From Desmodus rotundus (lineage: Eukaryota; Chordata; Mammalia; Chiroptera; Phyllostomidae): a stretch of DNA of 64,000 nt. The DNA lies in NCBI RefSeq assembly GCF_022682495.2, contig NC_071390.1, positions 147,474,583 through 147,538,582 on the forward strand, given 5' to 3'. The position numbers and the translations under genes are program-made. The first letter of the stretch is position 1, and the number at the start of each line of letters is the position of its first letter. Below the pieces are notes generated by a model, which was given only the letters and a program-made list of their open reading frames with translations, was not told where the DNA came from and did no database searches. Positions 11,493-22,815 of the stretch are shown here, piece after piece.

Positions 11493-11693
11493 TTATATAC
11501 TTTGGGTATTAACTCTGTAACAGATATATGGTTTGCAAATATTTTTTCCCATTTCACAGGTTCTCTTTTCATTTTGTTGATGGTTTCTTTTGCTGTGCAG
11601 AAGTTTTTTAGTTTCACGTAGTCCCGCTTGTATTTTTGCTTTTGTTGCCTCTGTTTTTGGTTTCATAACCAAAAAATCATTGTCAAGACACAT
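11493..11693 (-). pseudogene. L1 ORF2 C-terminal relic
   Basis: The minus-strand frame begins MCLDNDFLVMKPKTEATKAK. It corresponds to the C-terminal part of L1 ORF2p, beyond the reverse transcriptase domain. It is far too short to act and is embedded in the antisense L1. Confidence 0.7.
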
Positions 11694-11819
11694 GTCAAGG
11701 AGCTTATTCCCTGTATTTTCTTCTAGGAGATTTACAGTTTCAAATTTTATGTTTAATCTTTAATCTATTTTGTGTAAGATAAAGGCCCAAATTCTTTCTT
11801 TTGTATGTGAAGCTGGCAT

Positions 11820-13340
11820 TACCCTATAAAATACAGGATATGAACATGAAATCCATAGGAATGATAGCCCAATAACCAATAATTATAAGACTAGAAGTTT
11901 GACCTCCTTTGCAGTCAAGAAAATGCAAACTAAAACAAAAATAGAGCATTTTGAAAAATCCATCGGATTTTCAAAAATTGACAAAGCAACAATATGCAGG
12001 GCAGGTAAGGCGCAAAGGTAGACATTGCTAGTGGGAGTGCACAATGCTAAAATCTTTGGGGAAAGTAATACGACAATACCTATTACAATTGAAAATATAT
12101 ATATATATATTTGTTACATAACATCATGTATCATGTGCATTTGTGTTTTTTGCTAGAAATGTACCTAAATCAAGCCTCTGGAGATAGCTTCCAGTTTCAG
12201 AAATATCAGAAATAAAGGAATAAGTTAAATAATACCCTGGGGAGAAAGAATGATAAATTCAGAATGTGGGACATTTTGTAAGATAACTTAGCTGGGTACC
12301 TAAAACACCAATGTCTCAAGAAAAAGTTATTCCCTGTATTTAGGGCTCTTCTTTACTGAAAAAAACTAATGCAACTGAAAATGTACACTGAAAACTTTAT
12401 GAAATATTGATGAAAAAATTGAAAAAGGCACAAATAAATGGAAAGATATTCCAGTTCATTGATTGGTTAGGAAAGAAACTATAAGGAATTGTTAGGATAA
12501 TTGGGGGAAATTTGAATGTGGACTGAATATAAGCTGCAATTGCTTTTAGTGATCTTATTATAACAATGGTTTTTAATTCTCTTAAATATGACAAAGCTAT
12601 ATAGAAGATGACCTCTCTTTCTAGAGAGGCATGCCAAAATATTTAAGTGTGAATTGTCACATTAGGAGTGAAGTGTCGAGTAGTATAGAAAACATAAATT
12701 ATGTATACTTATGAATAGAAATAATGCATATGCATACATTTAGCTTAGCAATTCCATTTTTGCAAACTTATACTATAAAATAAATGTTTTAACACATAAG
12801 AATGAAAGTGCAAAGGTGTTTGTTACCTCATTGTTTATTGTGACAAAAAATTGGAAACATTTGGAATGTCCATCAGGAGAAGATAGTGAAGAAATTATGG
12901 CACATACATGCCATAGAATAGTACATGGCAACTAAAAAAACTGGGTTCGATCTGTCTGCATTAAATTGCAGGATGCACACAATATATTGTTAAGTAGGAA
13001 AAAAGTTCTAGATGAAAGTACATAGTACAAGTCCATTTTGTATAAGGCAACATTTGTATAAAAACAGGTCATACTTCTATCTATCCTTCTATCTCCGTAC
13101 CTAACTAAGTGTGTATGTGTATATGTGGAAAAATACACATTTTTTCACATATACATTAGGCTGGAGCTGGAGAGGTACACATTAGGCTGTAAACATTGGT
13201 TGCCTTAGAGGGGTAGGGGAAAGATTAATTTTTTTCTTTAAATATCTGTGTTTCATTTCACTTGGACTAAATTTCAGCTGATTTAAAAACACTTTATAAG
13301 ATAAATTCTGATCTGCCTATTACATTGCTGCTTGTTTTCC
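11820..13340 (+). mobile_element. Diverged L1M/HAL1-like 3' region, sense, in several pieces
   Basis: AACCAATAATTATAAGACTA and AAGAAAATGCAAACTAAAAC mark an ORF2-end-like part. TGGAATGTCCATCAGGAGAA and GGATGCACACAATATATTGT mark a 3' part near 12,860-12,990. The middle at 12,300-12,670 looks like another L1 3' UTR piece. The pieces may come from more than one insertion. Confidence 0.6.
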
Positions 13341-14394
13341 ACCATTATTATGGATTTATTCTTTGAATGCATAATTTATTATAATTTCAATGGCCTTTTG
13401 AGAGAGATAACAAGTTAATGCTTGCTCGGGCCATCATCTTAAACCTTAAGTCCCTTCCACTATTCTGTCCAACTTCTCTGTCTGCACTCATGCATTTGTT
13501 TCCTGCCTAGAACACTCTAATCTGCACATAAGGTTTCTAACTAAAAATAGTGGGTACAGGAAATAATTCATAGAGCTGTTCAAAGATTAAGCACTGGGGT
13601 GTGATATGTACCCCTGAATTGGGTTGGTTTTGGTTAGGAAGAGGAAAAAACTATGACCAGTGCCTATCTTAAAAATTCTTCTATTTTCTTAAAAAGAGGT
13701 GCATTTGGCAGAATTAAATTTCCAGCTGGTCTGATAATTTACATGCTCTCTGTTGGGGATCCATGAGAGATCTTTACTCTTTCTGTCAGCATCACAGACC
13801 AGGAGCCATCTGAAACCATTAACCTACTTTTTAGTTGGCATCTGCTGCCTTGGCGTAAGTTATAGGAACAGATTTATAGCAAGCATTGCGGTAGAAGGGA
13901 TGAGTCAACCCAAATTACCAATCAAAGAATCGTGCAGGAAGCATGCTTGGGCTAGGTAAGCAGATCAGCCATTCCCTTCAAGTGTGTGGAGGTAGTTTAT
14001 TGAAGGTGACTTTTCAGACAGCACAGTCCCTAAGGTTGGTAATGTAATCTGTCAAAGAAGGAGAAGGAAATCTCCCCGGGGCGCAGGCGGAGATCTCCTC
14101 TCTGCAGGTTACTAAGAGTGTATTGTTCCCATCCAGACCAGGAAGGAACCTCTGGGAATCTGTGTCCAGCACTCAGCTTCCAGATAGCGGGCAATGGTCT
14201 TCCTTTTCTTTTTGATAACTTGAAGGAAGGAGCTGCCATTACCTTTATAGAAATAATTTTTGTCATACAAAATTTATTTTCTGTTCAAGTCAATGTTCAT
14301 AAATGATAAAAAATGCACGACTGATAGAAAAGGGACATGGAAAGATTTTCATCTCTGTCCATTTTTTTAAGAAATCAAGACATTTAGTCTGAAG
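13341..14394. other. Unassigned sequence
   Basis: No repeat, exon or RNA gene recognised. Open frames on both strands at 14,030-14,306 overlap each other and carry no known domain. Confidence 0.4.
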
Positions 14395-15021
14395 AAAACA
14401 ATCCCATTTACAATTGCATCAAAAAGAATACACTACCCAGGAATGAATTTAACCAAGAAGGCAAAAGACCTATACACTGAAAACTCTATGAAATAATTGA
14501 TGAAAATGTTGAAGGCACAAATAAATGCAAAGATATTCCATATTCATGTATTGGAAGAATTAATGTTGTTATAACGTCTATAATAAGCAAAGCAACCTAT
14601 AGATTCAATGCAATTCCTATCACAATTCTAATAACATTTTTCACAGAAATAGAACAAATAATACTAAAATTTACATGGAACCACAACACCCTGAATAGCC
14701 AAAGAAGTCCTGAGAAAGAACAAAGCTGGAGGCTTCACATGCCGTTATTTCGAACTATGTTACAAAGCTATCGTAATCAAAGCAGAACGCTATTGTCATA
14801 AAAACAGACACATATATCAATGGAACAGAATAGAAAGCCCAGAAATAAACCCACACGTACATGGTCAATTAATTTATGACAAAGGAGTCAGGAATATACA
14901 ATGGGTAAAGGGCAATATCTTCAATAAATGGTGCTGGGAAATGGACAGCCATGTACAAAAGAATGAAACTGGACCCTATCCTGCACCATAAACAAAAATG
15001 GACTCAAAATAAATTAAACAC

Positions 15022-15324
15022 TTGAACGAAAGTCCTGAAACCATACAGCTTTTAGGAGAAAACAGAAGCAGTAAGACTTTTGACATTGGTCTTGATAATG
15101 ATTTTTTGTATTTGATACTAAAAGCAAAAGCAACAAAAGCAAAAATAAATAAGTTGGACTACATCAAACTAAAAAGCTTCTGCACAGCAAAAGAAACAAT
15201 CAACAAAATGAAGTATTTTTCCACAATTGGAAAAATATTTGCAAATCTTATATCTGATAAGGGGTTAGTATCCAAAATATATAAGAAATTCATACAACTC
15301 AATAGCAAAAAAAAATCCAATTAA
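15022..15324 (+). pseudogene. L1 ORF2 C-terminal relic
   Basis: A 100-codon open stretch, with MKYFSTIGKIFANLISDKGL readable near its end, represents the C-terminal region of L1 ORF2p after the reverse transcriptase domain. Upstream and downstream frames are broken, so no functional endonuclease or RT is encoded. Confidence 0.8.
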
Positions 15325-16113
15325 AACATGGGCAGATGATCTAAATAGACATTTTTCCAAAGGGGACTTACAGGTGTTCAAAAGGTAAATAAAAATGTGC
15401 TCAGCATCACTAATCATCAGAGCATTGCAAATCAAAACCACGATGAGATATCATCTCACATGTGCTAAAGTAGTTATTATAAAAAACACAAGAAATAACA
15501 AGTTCTGGTGAGGGTGTGGAAAACAGGGAATGCTTGTGCATTGTTGGTGGGAATATAAATTGGTGCAGCCACTATGGAAAACAGTATGATGGTTCCTCAA
15601 AAAATTAAAAATAGTTACTATATGATCCAGAAATTCCACTTTTGGGTATTTATCAGAAAAAAAAAACAAAGACAATAATTTGAAAAGTATATGCATCCCA
15701 TGTTTATTGCAACCTTATTCACCATAGCCAATATGTGGGAATAAGCTAAGTACCCATTGATGGGTGAATGGAGGGAGAAAATGTTCATGCACACCCAAGC
15801 ACGCATGCACGCACACACACACATAAAACGGAATGTGACTGAGCCATCCAAAGAAGGAAACCTTGTCATTTGCATAGCCTGGATGGACCTAGAGGGCATT
15901 ATGCTAAGTGAAATAAGCTAGACAGAGAAAGGCAAATACCATATAATCTCACTTACGTGTATAATCTAAAAAACTAAACAGAAATGCAAATAAAACAAGC
16001 ATAAAAATAAAGAAAACAGATTGGAGGATGCAAAAAGTACGATTGGAAGGCGAGCAAAATGGGTGAAGGGGGTCAAAAAGCAAAAACTCCCAGTTATAAA
16101 ATAAGTCCTGGGG

Positions 16114-16344
16114 CCCTGACTGGTGTGGCTCAGTGGATTGAGCACCAGCCTCCAAACCGAAGGCTCACTGGTCGATTCCCAGTAGAGGCACATACCTGGG
16201 TTGTGGGCCAGGTCAGGCCCCCATTAGGGGGATTCTGGAGGAGCAACCACACATTGGTGTTTCTCTTCCTGTTTCTCCTTCCCTTCCCCTCTAAAATAAG
16301 TAAATAAAATCTTTTAAAAAATAAAATCTTTTAAAAAATAAAAG
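16114..16344 (+). mobile_element. VES-type SINE inserted in L1, exact 16 bp target duplication
   Basis: Head CCCTGACTGGTGTGGCT; box A TGGCTCAGTGGAT at 16,126-16,138; box B GGTCGATTCCC at 16,170-16,180; CT-rich arm; then a tail in which TAAAATCTTTTAAAAAA is tandemly repeated. AAAATAAGTCCTGGGG is present exactly at 16,098-16,113 and 16,345-16,360. The insertion splits the L1 3' UTR and so post-dates it. Confidence 0.95.
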
Positions 16345-16588
16345 AAAATAAGTCCTGGGGGTATTATGGCTATTGTTAATAATACTGTATTGTATGTTTG
16401 AAAATTGTTAAGAGTAGATCTTAAAAGTTCTTATCACAACAAAAAAATTGTAATTATGTGTGGTGATGGATGTTAACTACATTTAGTTGTGGTGATCATT
16501 TTACAATATATGCAAACATCAAATCATTATGTTGTGTACCTGAAATTAATATGTTACATGTCAATTATACCTCAAAAAAAAAAAAAAG

Positions 16589-17069
16589 ACATGCATCCAA
16601 TTGCTCGTCCTCCACGTGCCCTAAAAAGGACTGGAGTATGACAGTAAAAACACTGAACAAACTCATCCATGGCAGCCCTTAAGAGCAAGGATGGAGAGCT
16701 CCAGTCACTGTCCCCTTCCCGTTCCCCAGTGCTCCCCTGCTGGCCTCCACAAAGAACCTGTCCCCAGCAGCCAAGACAGTGCCCTTTACTTGACTAGCAA
16801 GTTCCTGGGCCCCCACTCCACGTGACTTTGCTCCCACCTTGAATCTCAGATATCCCACCACCATCCCTTACCTGTTCCCAGAATGGACTTGGCCGTGGAC
16901 ATCTAACTTGAAACGCCTATTGACATCTTCTCCCACCTGACATCTGAGTCAGGCTCTGGGATTTAAACTATTTTTTTCTAGATTGGCCTCTCGGTATTAA
17001 CCTTCTTTACCATTTGCATGTTCCTGGACTTCCCTTTCACTCACAGACTTCTCCTCTGAGGCAACTGGT
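16589..17069. other. Unassigned sequence
   Basis: Pyrimidine-rich single-copy-looking text. No gene or repeat recognised. Confidence 0.4.
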
Positions 17070-17355
17070 GCCGGGCACGACAAATCCTAGGCAGATAGAC
17101 TTCTCTTTGGTGGCTTTTCAACAGCACAGATTGGCTGTCACAATAATATCTCACATTAACATAGCACTTAGAGTTTACAAAGCACTTAGGCATACATTGA
17201 CCCCATTTATCTTCACAACTACTTTCTAAGTCAGTGACATTACCCATATTTTCAAATCGAGGAGGCTGAGACACAGGGAGTTAAGCAACCTCTCAAAGGC
17301 TAGTCAACCAAGGAGGGCAGAGCTGGTGCCAGGACCCAGGTTTTCTGGCTCCAGA
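17070..17355 (+). mobile_element. MIR-type SINE
   Basis: The order TAGCACTTAGAGTTTACAAA, CCCATTTATCTTCACAACTA, GAGGCTGAGACACAGGGAG and AGGTTTTCTGGCTCCAGATC follows the MIR core and 3' part. The first 80 bp are less certain. Confidence 0.8.
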
Positions 17356-17379
17356 TCCTCTGTTCTCTGGCCTCAGTTA

Positions 17380-18200
17380 TTAACCTGCTGTGTCTCAGGT
17401 CTGCACTCACCCCTCTAAACCTGGGGCTGAAACTCTCCAAACTCCTTTCCCTTGTCTTCTTGTTAGGTTCAGCCAGTGGGGGACATGTAGGGGAGATTGG
17501 TAGGTGGAGGAGGGTGGAAGGGGCTTCCTTCCTAGTTTCCAGTTCTGATCAGCATTGTTCCAGCTGCAGCAGGAGAAGGCTCCAGCTGCCCATTCGTTAC
17601 TGCTGTCCATGCCAGCCACTCCAGGCCTGCTCAGAGATGCCAGTGGCAGCCACACTGCCAGCTGGGCTATCTCTCTCACATCCTGGGCTAGGCCCCTGGA
17701 GCACTGAAGCATCTGCAGGGCACACTCCCAGTCACACTGCTGATCTGAGTTGGAGGGACTGCGTTGTCCCTCCACCCAGAGATCCAAGCTGTGGCCAGGC
17801 CTCTGGAGGTATACACACCTCCTGGATGGAAACACCACCTCCACACCTGGTGGTCCTCCCAGACACCCTACTCAGCAGCCTAGCACCAACCAGCAGTGCA
17901 AAGCTTCCCCCTCGGGGTCAGCTCCCCAGAACACTATACTGCTCCTCGGAGGCGCAGTGCCAGCTGTGCAGGACCCCTCACCCAGATGTGTGAGTGGGCC
18001 CCTTCTCCAACGCCTGCATCCTGACAACAGCCCCTCCTCCCTTTCATCCTTCCAGCTCTGCAGGGCAGTTCCTTCCTGCTGTGCAGAGTGTCTGCTTTAC
18101 CTTAACCTCCACTCCTTGGCCTTTTAGCCTCCCAGTGTCTGTGCATTGAAATACCTGACGTGCTTTCTCCTTTCCTGACTGGACCCTGATGCATAAGAAT
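17380..18200 (+). mobile_element. ERVL-class LTR, 5' copy (approximate limits)
   Basis: GGGGCTGAAACTCTCCAAAC early on, a GGGGAGATTGGTAGGTGGAG stretch, and an end at TTTCCTGACTGGACCCTGAT fit an old ERVL-type LTR. A diverged match to its early and terminal motifs lies at 20,277-20,680 in the same orientation. Boundaries were judged by eye. The long open frames inside (for example 17,460-17,993) are accidental. Confidence 0.5.
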
Positions 18201-18569
18201 GTCTAGGGTACCAGAAGGAGTAGGTCCCAGGAAACAGACCGTCAGAGATAGGAATCTGGGTGCAATTTTCCTCTGTCTCTGGCCTTGAAAGCAATGCTGA
18301 GCTCCTGGCCAATGAAAAAGTGAATACTGACAACTTATGATATGCAGTGGCATCCTGATTAATTAACATTACCTGTGGCTGCTTGCAGCAAAGTGGCTGT
18401 TGAAGGCAAGGCTTTGAGAAACCATAGAGAACTTAGAGAAGAAAATAGTGAGCTCAGACAGTTCAACACTCAGCTCTGTTTCTTGGTAGAACAGCAGGGT
18501 ATATGTAGGGTATATAGTGTCCCCAGATTCTAAAGATGCTCCTAGTTGTAGGAGGTGCAAACTGCAACA
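18201..18569 (+). pseudogene. ERVL-like leader and gag-side remnant
   Basis: Immediately after the LTR-like end comes GGTACCAGAAGGAGTAGGTC, in the position where a primer-binding site is expected. Diverged sequence follows that I take as the leader/gag side of the same provirus. No intact frame exists. The assignment rests mainly on position. Confidence 0.4.
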
Positions 18570-19900
18570 ACTTGTCTGTCACTTTGGAGATGATATCCTG
18601 ACATACTCTTGAGTGCTGAACCCCCAGAAACTGGAGAGGAGGTATGGAGTGGACATCTCATATTGAGCACCAAGTGGGAGCACGTTTCTGTTCTGTGTCA
18701 ATGCTCACTGAGTGGCATTTACAAGAAGCTCTCAACAATTATGTGAATAAGGAGACACACTCTGTGGATGCTGGGCAGCTTTCTCCTCAGCCACACTGGT
18801 GCTTGGTCAATGGGCCCAAGGCCAAGGTGGCCATGCTGGCGGATGGAAGCCCTGCACATACTTCGCGACCTGGAGTTTTCCTCAGCAATCTGGCTCTTGC
18901 CACCACTGAGTGCCCAATGTGAGAATAGCAGAAATATACTGAACCTCGGATATGACACCTTCCTGAAGGCCACCTGCGGGCTGAGTGATTAAACTGGATC
19001 CCTTCTGTTCTATTAAGCAAGGAGAACAATTTATACTACTGGAATAAGAGCGTGTTCTAGACAGGCCGGGGGGCGTCCTGTCTTTTGCGTGAAATACTCT
19101 GCCACATCATCATCCGTGCACTTAAGGAATGTGATATTCACTGTTATGGCTTCCCTTAGAGCTTTGCTTCTGGCCAAAGAACTCACTTCATAGCAAAAGA
19201 AATGCAGCCGTGGGCTTATGCCCATGGAATTCACTACTCTCATCGTGTTCCTCATCACCCAGAAACAGCTGACTTAATAGGACATTGGAGTGGCCCTCGG
19301 ATGAGACAGTGCAGGCTGAGAGACAACATCTGAGATGCTGGGACAGAGTGTGTAGTACGGGGCTGCTTCCCCCCATAACCAGAGTGTAAGGGTCTAGAAA
19401 CCAGGGAAGGAAGGTGGACTTGGCTCCTATCACCAGGAAACCCATTGGAGAGTATTTTCTTCCTAACCCAGAAACTTTGGTTTTAAAGTTCCTAACTAAC
19501 AGCAGGTGCATGCTTCCATGAAGAAACACAGTGGTTCTATCTAATTCAAAGTTGAGACTTCCACCTGGACACTGGGCTTTCATGCCACAGAACTGATAGG
19601 CGAAGATGGATCTACCACGCTGGCCGGGATGATTAACCTGATCACCAAGCTGAAAATGCGGTTACTGCGACACCGCAGGGTCTCGGAAGACTGTGTCTGG
19701 ACCCTACGGGATTATCTGGGCGGGCAGGTCTTAGTTCCACCAAGTCCTAAAACAAAAGTTGACAGAAAATTCTAGTAACCTAACAACATCAGGATTGTAG
19801 AAGATTCAGTCTCTGAGGAATGGAAGTGAAAGAAACACAGGAGAGAGCCCCAACCACCTGCGGGGCGGGCTGACTGTGGGGAAATGGAATGTCAAACAAG
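18570..19900 (+). pseudogene. ERVL-like pol/integrase remnant
   Basis: The nucleotide text matches the integrase part of ERVL-type pol as I know it. The upstream, zinc-binding side is near 18,690-18,960, the catalytic core side near 19,150-19,290, and C-terminal text continues to about 19,700. Every frame has stops and frameshifts, and short deletions are evident. The region is an old, dead endogenous retroviral copy with no coding capacity. Confidence 0.72.
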
Positions 19901-20276
19901 TAACAGAAGAAGGGCGTTACAGAAATCAACAATGGCCTTGTGTCTCATTACACAAATGAAGACTAGCAGCTATGCTTTGTGCTCCTTGCTTGCCAGTGGT
20001 TAACTTCATACTTTCGTATCTAAATTACAGAAGTTCAGGTGGTATTGTGACCAAACCAGGAGAGGAATTCACAAAAACCTGAGATGAGTAGAGCACAGTT
20101 GGGACCCTGTGTTTCACTCTTAGGGGAGGGGAAAGGGTGCGATTGTCTTCATTTGTAAGAAAGATTGCTGTGTCTTGTAGGGCAGAAGCATGTTGTTGTT
20201 GCATGAAACTTCGGATAAGGCAGATGGTGATTGTGTGTGGGTGTTTGTTGACCAAGGAGGTGTTTATTTATCTGTC
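19901..20276 (+). mobile_element. ERVL-like 3' internal remnant
   Basis: Diverged sequence lies between the integrase relic and the second LTR-like segment. ERVL elements lack an env gene, and none is seen here. Assignment is by position. Confidence 0.4.
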
Positions 20277-20680
20277 ATGTGTTAGTTCTGAGACAATTCT
20301 TCTATATTCTGCTCTGTGTATTGGCGCTGAGACTCTGCAAATTGCCTTTCCCAGTCTCCGTTGCCAGCTTCCAGTTCAGTCTATTCTAGAGAGGATTTGC
20401 AGGTGGAGGAGAAGGTTCCAGGAGGCTCCTACCTCCACATGTCTGGATATCAGTGGGATGGAACTTTCTTCTAGAGACCCCTTACAGTTTAGCAACTTCC
20501 CCTCTTCCACATTATTTCCCCAGATAGCCTCTGTAGTTATTAATTTCTGGGTTTCTTTAGCATGTCCATTTTTCTCTTTTAGCCTTCTAATACCTGTTGT
20601 GACCCATTCCTGGCATTTTAAAATATTCTCCTTTTGGAATGTTTAGTATATCTGTTTTCCTAACTGGACATCACTATTAT
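20277..20680 (+). mobile_element. ERVL-class LTR, 3' copy (approximate limits)
   Basis: GGCGCTGAGACTCTGCAAAT near 20,323 parallels GGGGCTGAAACTCTCCAAAC in the 5' copy. The end TGTTTTCCTAACTGGACATC parallels TTTCCTGACTGGACCCTGAT. It is shorter than the 5' copy, so one has gained or lost internal sequence. Confidence 0.5.
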
Positions 20681-20712
20681 GACTCTCTATACCAATCTAA
20701 CAGCAATGCCTA

Positions 20713-20773
20713 TTATCTATCTATCTATCTATCCATCTATCTATATCTATCATCTACCTACCTACCTATCTAC
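20713..20773. repeat. (TATC)n / (CTAC)n microsatellite
   Basis: Tetranucleotide units CTAT change to CTAC toward the right. About 60 bp, with several interruptions. Confidence 0.9.
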
Positions 20774-21429
20774 CACATCCTAATTTAATTAGCAAGAATG
20801 ACAAGCAAGGTGAGTTTTGTGAAGAATTCCCCAGTGAGATCAGAGATGCCTTTCAGACTGATAATGCTCGTCTCTGGCTCTTCTCTTCTCTGATCTCCGT
20901 CCCTTTATCCTGAGCCTCCAGAATCTCACGTCCTTTCCTTCCAAACCTGTGCCCCTTTTCTGCCAATTTCTCCTCAACACAACTGGTAACATGTGAAAGT
21001 TTATAAAGAAAGGTGCAAGGAATGACCCCTTTTGGAAATACTGGTATTTTAAAAAACACTCTTGAAGCTGCTAAAACTTTTCATGATCAAAGGAACCCAG
21101 CCAAGTGTGACCAGGATGACCTAGAAGGATTACCCGGGTCCACCCTGATGGAGAGGCTGAGTGGGTCCCATGGAAGTTTTCTGAAATCCTTGAGTCACTG
21201 GAGCAGATGATATGCTCCAGCAGAGGAGACTGCTGCTGAACCATTTTTCAGATTCATTGTCAGGTCCTGCAAAAGTCAGGCAAAATAAACAACTTTTGAG
21301 GAAGATAGATCAGATGCAGAATACTCCAATGTCGTTAAACTTGATATTGTCTTCCTGGTCATATCAAGCACAGAGAAGGAGCCTGAGTGTATATGGAGCC
21401 CAAGTGCTTTCTCTTTGTGCTACTTACTT
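20774..21429. other. Unassigned sequence
   Basis: Nothing recognised. Small open frames (20,853-21,059 on minus, 21,013-21,210 on plus) have no domain. Confidence 0.4.
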
Positions 21430-21492
21430 TAAAGTGTATCAGTTGGGATGATTTTGGCTGCAAGTTACAGACAATCCAACTCAAAATTACTT
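21430..21492 (-). mobile_element. Old dispersed repeat, left piece
   Basis: GGCTGCAAGTTACAGACAAT, then CCAACTCAAAATTACTTGAA, is one end of a common old mammalian repeat. It is interrupted by an L1 and resumes after 22,197. Confidence 0.6.
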
Positions 21493-22197
21493 GAACAGCC
21501 CAGCTACTCCACTCCTAGGTAGGTATGTGAGAGAAAAAAAACAATATGACAGAGACCTTGTACCTAAGTGTTCATAGCAACATTATTTATAATAGTAAGT
21601 GGAAATGACCAAAATGTTCATCAAATGATGAATAGATAAACAAAATGTGGTATAGATGGAATATTATTCAGCTAAAAGACTCATAGATGGAGAACAGGAT
21701 GACAGCTGGTGGGGGGATATTAGGGGGTGGAGGGATTGAATAAAAAGGAAAAAGGACTCATGGACATGGACAGTAGTGTGGTGATTGCTGGGTGGAAGGG
21801 ATATAAGGGGATAAATGGTAATGGAAATAATACAATAAAGATTAAATAAAAAAATTAATGAAGTCCTAATATATGACACCTATGGATGAACTTTGAAAAG
21901 ATTATGCTAAGTGAAAGAAACTACTTTATTGTATGATTCCATTACATGAAATATTCACAATAAACAACTGCATAGGGACATAAAATAGTGGTTGCCTGGG
22001 GCTGCGGAGGATGGGAGGGCTGGGGATCCGTAGCTGGAGGGCGTGTGGGGTTTCCTGTGCAGGGGGTGAGAAGCTCTACAGTCATCTGTGGTGATGGTCG
22101 AGGCTCTGTGTCTATACTGAAGCCATTGAATGGTGCACTTTACATGAATAAGTTATGTGGTATGTGAATTACATCTTAATTTATTATTACCAAAAAT
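21493..22197 (+). mobile_element. L1M ORF2 end and 3' UTR, sense, itself interrupted
   Basis: CCCAGCTACTCCACTCCTAG, AATGTTCATCAAATGATGAA and ATATTATTCAGCTAAAAG come first. After the nested tail come ATTATGCTAAGTGAAAGAAA and TGGTTGCCTGGGGCTGCGG. This is standard L1 3' order. AT-rich words ATTACTTGAA and ATTACTTAAA flank it and may be the decayed target duplication. Confidence 0.85.
21679..21856 (+). mobile_element. 5'-truncated younger bat-type L1 3' tail
   Basis: GGAGAACAGGATGACAGCTG leads to GGTAATGGAAATAATACAAT and an A-rich end. It is the same 3' UTR type as the antisense copy at 35,976-36,118. It sits inside the older L1 and so is later. Confidence 0.75.
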
Positions 22198-22640
22198 ATT
22201 ACTTAAATAATAAGGGAATTTACTTTTTCTATAACAGGAAGTCCAGAATTAGGTCAGTGTAATAGTTGGTTGGTTCAGTGGTTTCGTCCGGTTTCTCTCC
22301 ATCTTCCTGCTTTGCCACCTTTAGTTGGCTGCCTGCATGGACTGAAGACTGGGACAGCAGCTTCAGACGCCCCAGAGACAGAAAAGGGGGTATTCTTACG
22401 TTCCTTTATTTTGGTAATTTCCCAGTAATGTCCAAGCCTATTCATCTTCCTCACTGAGTAGAACTGCCCTCCTGCCCAGCACTAAGCCAATGCCCAGTAA
22501 GGGGGCTTATGTCTCTATGATTGGCCCAGAGCAATCAGGTGCAGCCCTGAGTTCTACAGAGGAGAACTGGACACTGGAATTTAACCAGGGCTCTGTCAGC
22601 ATGGAAGAAGGGACAGTAGCTGTCAGGTAGGCCGCCCAGC
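22198..22640 (-). mobile_element. Old dispersed repeat, right piece
   Basis: AATAATAAGGGAATTTACTT restarts the repeat where 21,492 left off. It continues through text such as TGTCTCTATGATTGGCCCAG typical of this antisense repeat. The right limit is uncertain. Confidence 0.5.
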
Positions 22641-22740
22641 CTCTTCCAAAAAGGATGTAGGAAAGAGAATTTTCTTGTAAGAAGAATGGGATGAGAGGTA
22701 GCTATGAATTTACTTCTTTCTGTATCTATTATCATCTCTC

Positions 22741-22815
22741 TACCATCTATCTATCACTATCTATCTATCTATCTATCTGCCCACCTATATCTGTCTACCT
22801 ACCCACCGATCTACT
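22741..22815. repeat. (CTAT)n microsatellite
   Basis: Tetranucleotide run similar to that at 20,713, degrading to CTAC and CCAC units. The two tracts are 2 kb apart. Confidence 0.9.

Larger units (their letters stand above)
10385..11800 (-). mobile_element. L1M 3' UTR and ORF2 C-terminus, antisense
   Basis: In reverse order the L1 landmarks run from 3' UTR (CTATTGAGGTATTGTTGATA) through GGTTAACTTTTATCTTTTTG and TTGATTTGCATTTTCCTGAT to ORF2 text (GTTGATGGTTTCTTTTGCTG). The ORF2 frame is interrupted. An AT-rich expansion lies at 10,893-10,976. Confidence 0.88.
14395..16588 (+). mobile_element. L1 ORF2 3' part, 3' UTR and poly(A), sense, with nested SINE
   Basis: It begins in ORF2 (CCATTTACAATTGCATCAAA). 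It then follows the L1 order through GACAAAGGAGTCAGGAATAT, TGGTGGGAATATAAATTGGT and ACATGTCAATTATACCTC, and ends in a run of 15 A. Many frameshifts and stops are present. It is the most complete L1 in the window, about 1.95 kb without the SINE. Confidence 0.92.

Noticed and set aside
16114..16190. tRNA-like boxes A and B that could suggest a tRNA gene
   Set aside because: They belong to the SINE head; there is no cloverleaf with anticodon stem and acceptor pairing of a real tRNA, and the SINE body and tail follow.
16059..16307. Plus-strand frame containing GVAQWIEHQP
   Set aside because: This is a translation of the VES SINE head; the same peptide-like text recurs at other SINE copies (42,043-42,249).
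17460..18127. 177- and 125-codon plus-strand frames
   Set aside because: They lie inside an LTR-like segment with GC-rich text, and frames on the minus strand overlap them. No domain.
20137..20646. 169-codon plus-strand frame
   Set aside because: It spans the 3' LTR-like part of the ERVL relic and has no recognisable protein feature.
20713..22815. Two tetranucleotide arrays considered as a CRISPR-like array
   Set aside because: They are simple microsatellites without unique spacers, in vertebrate DNA.
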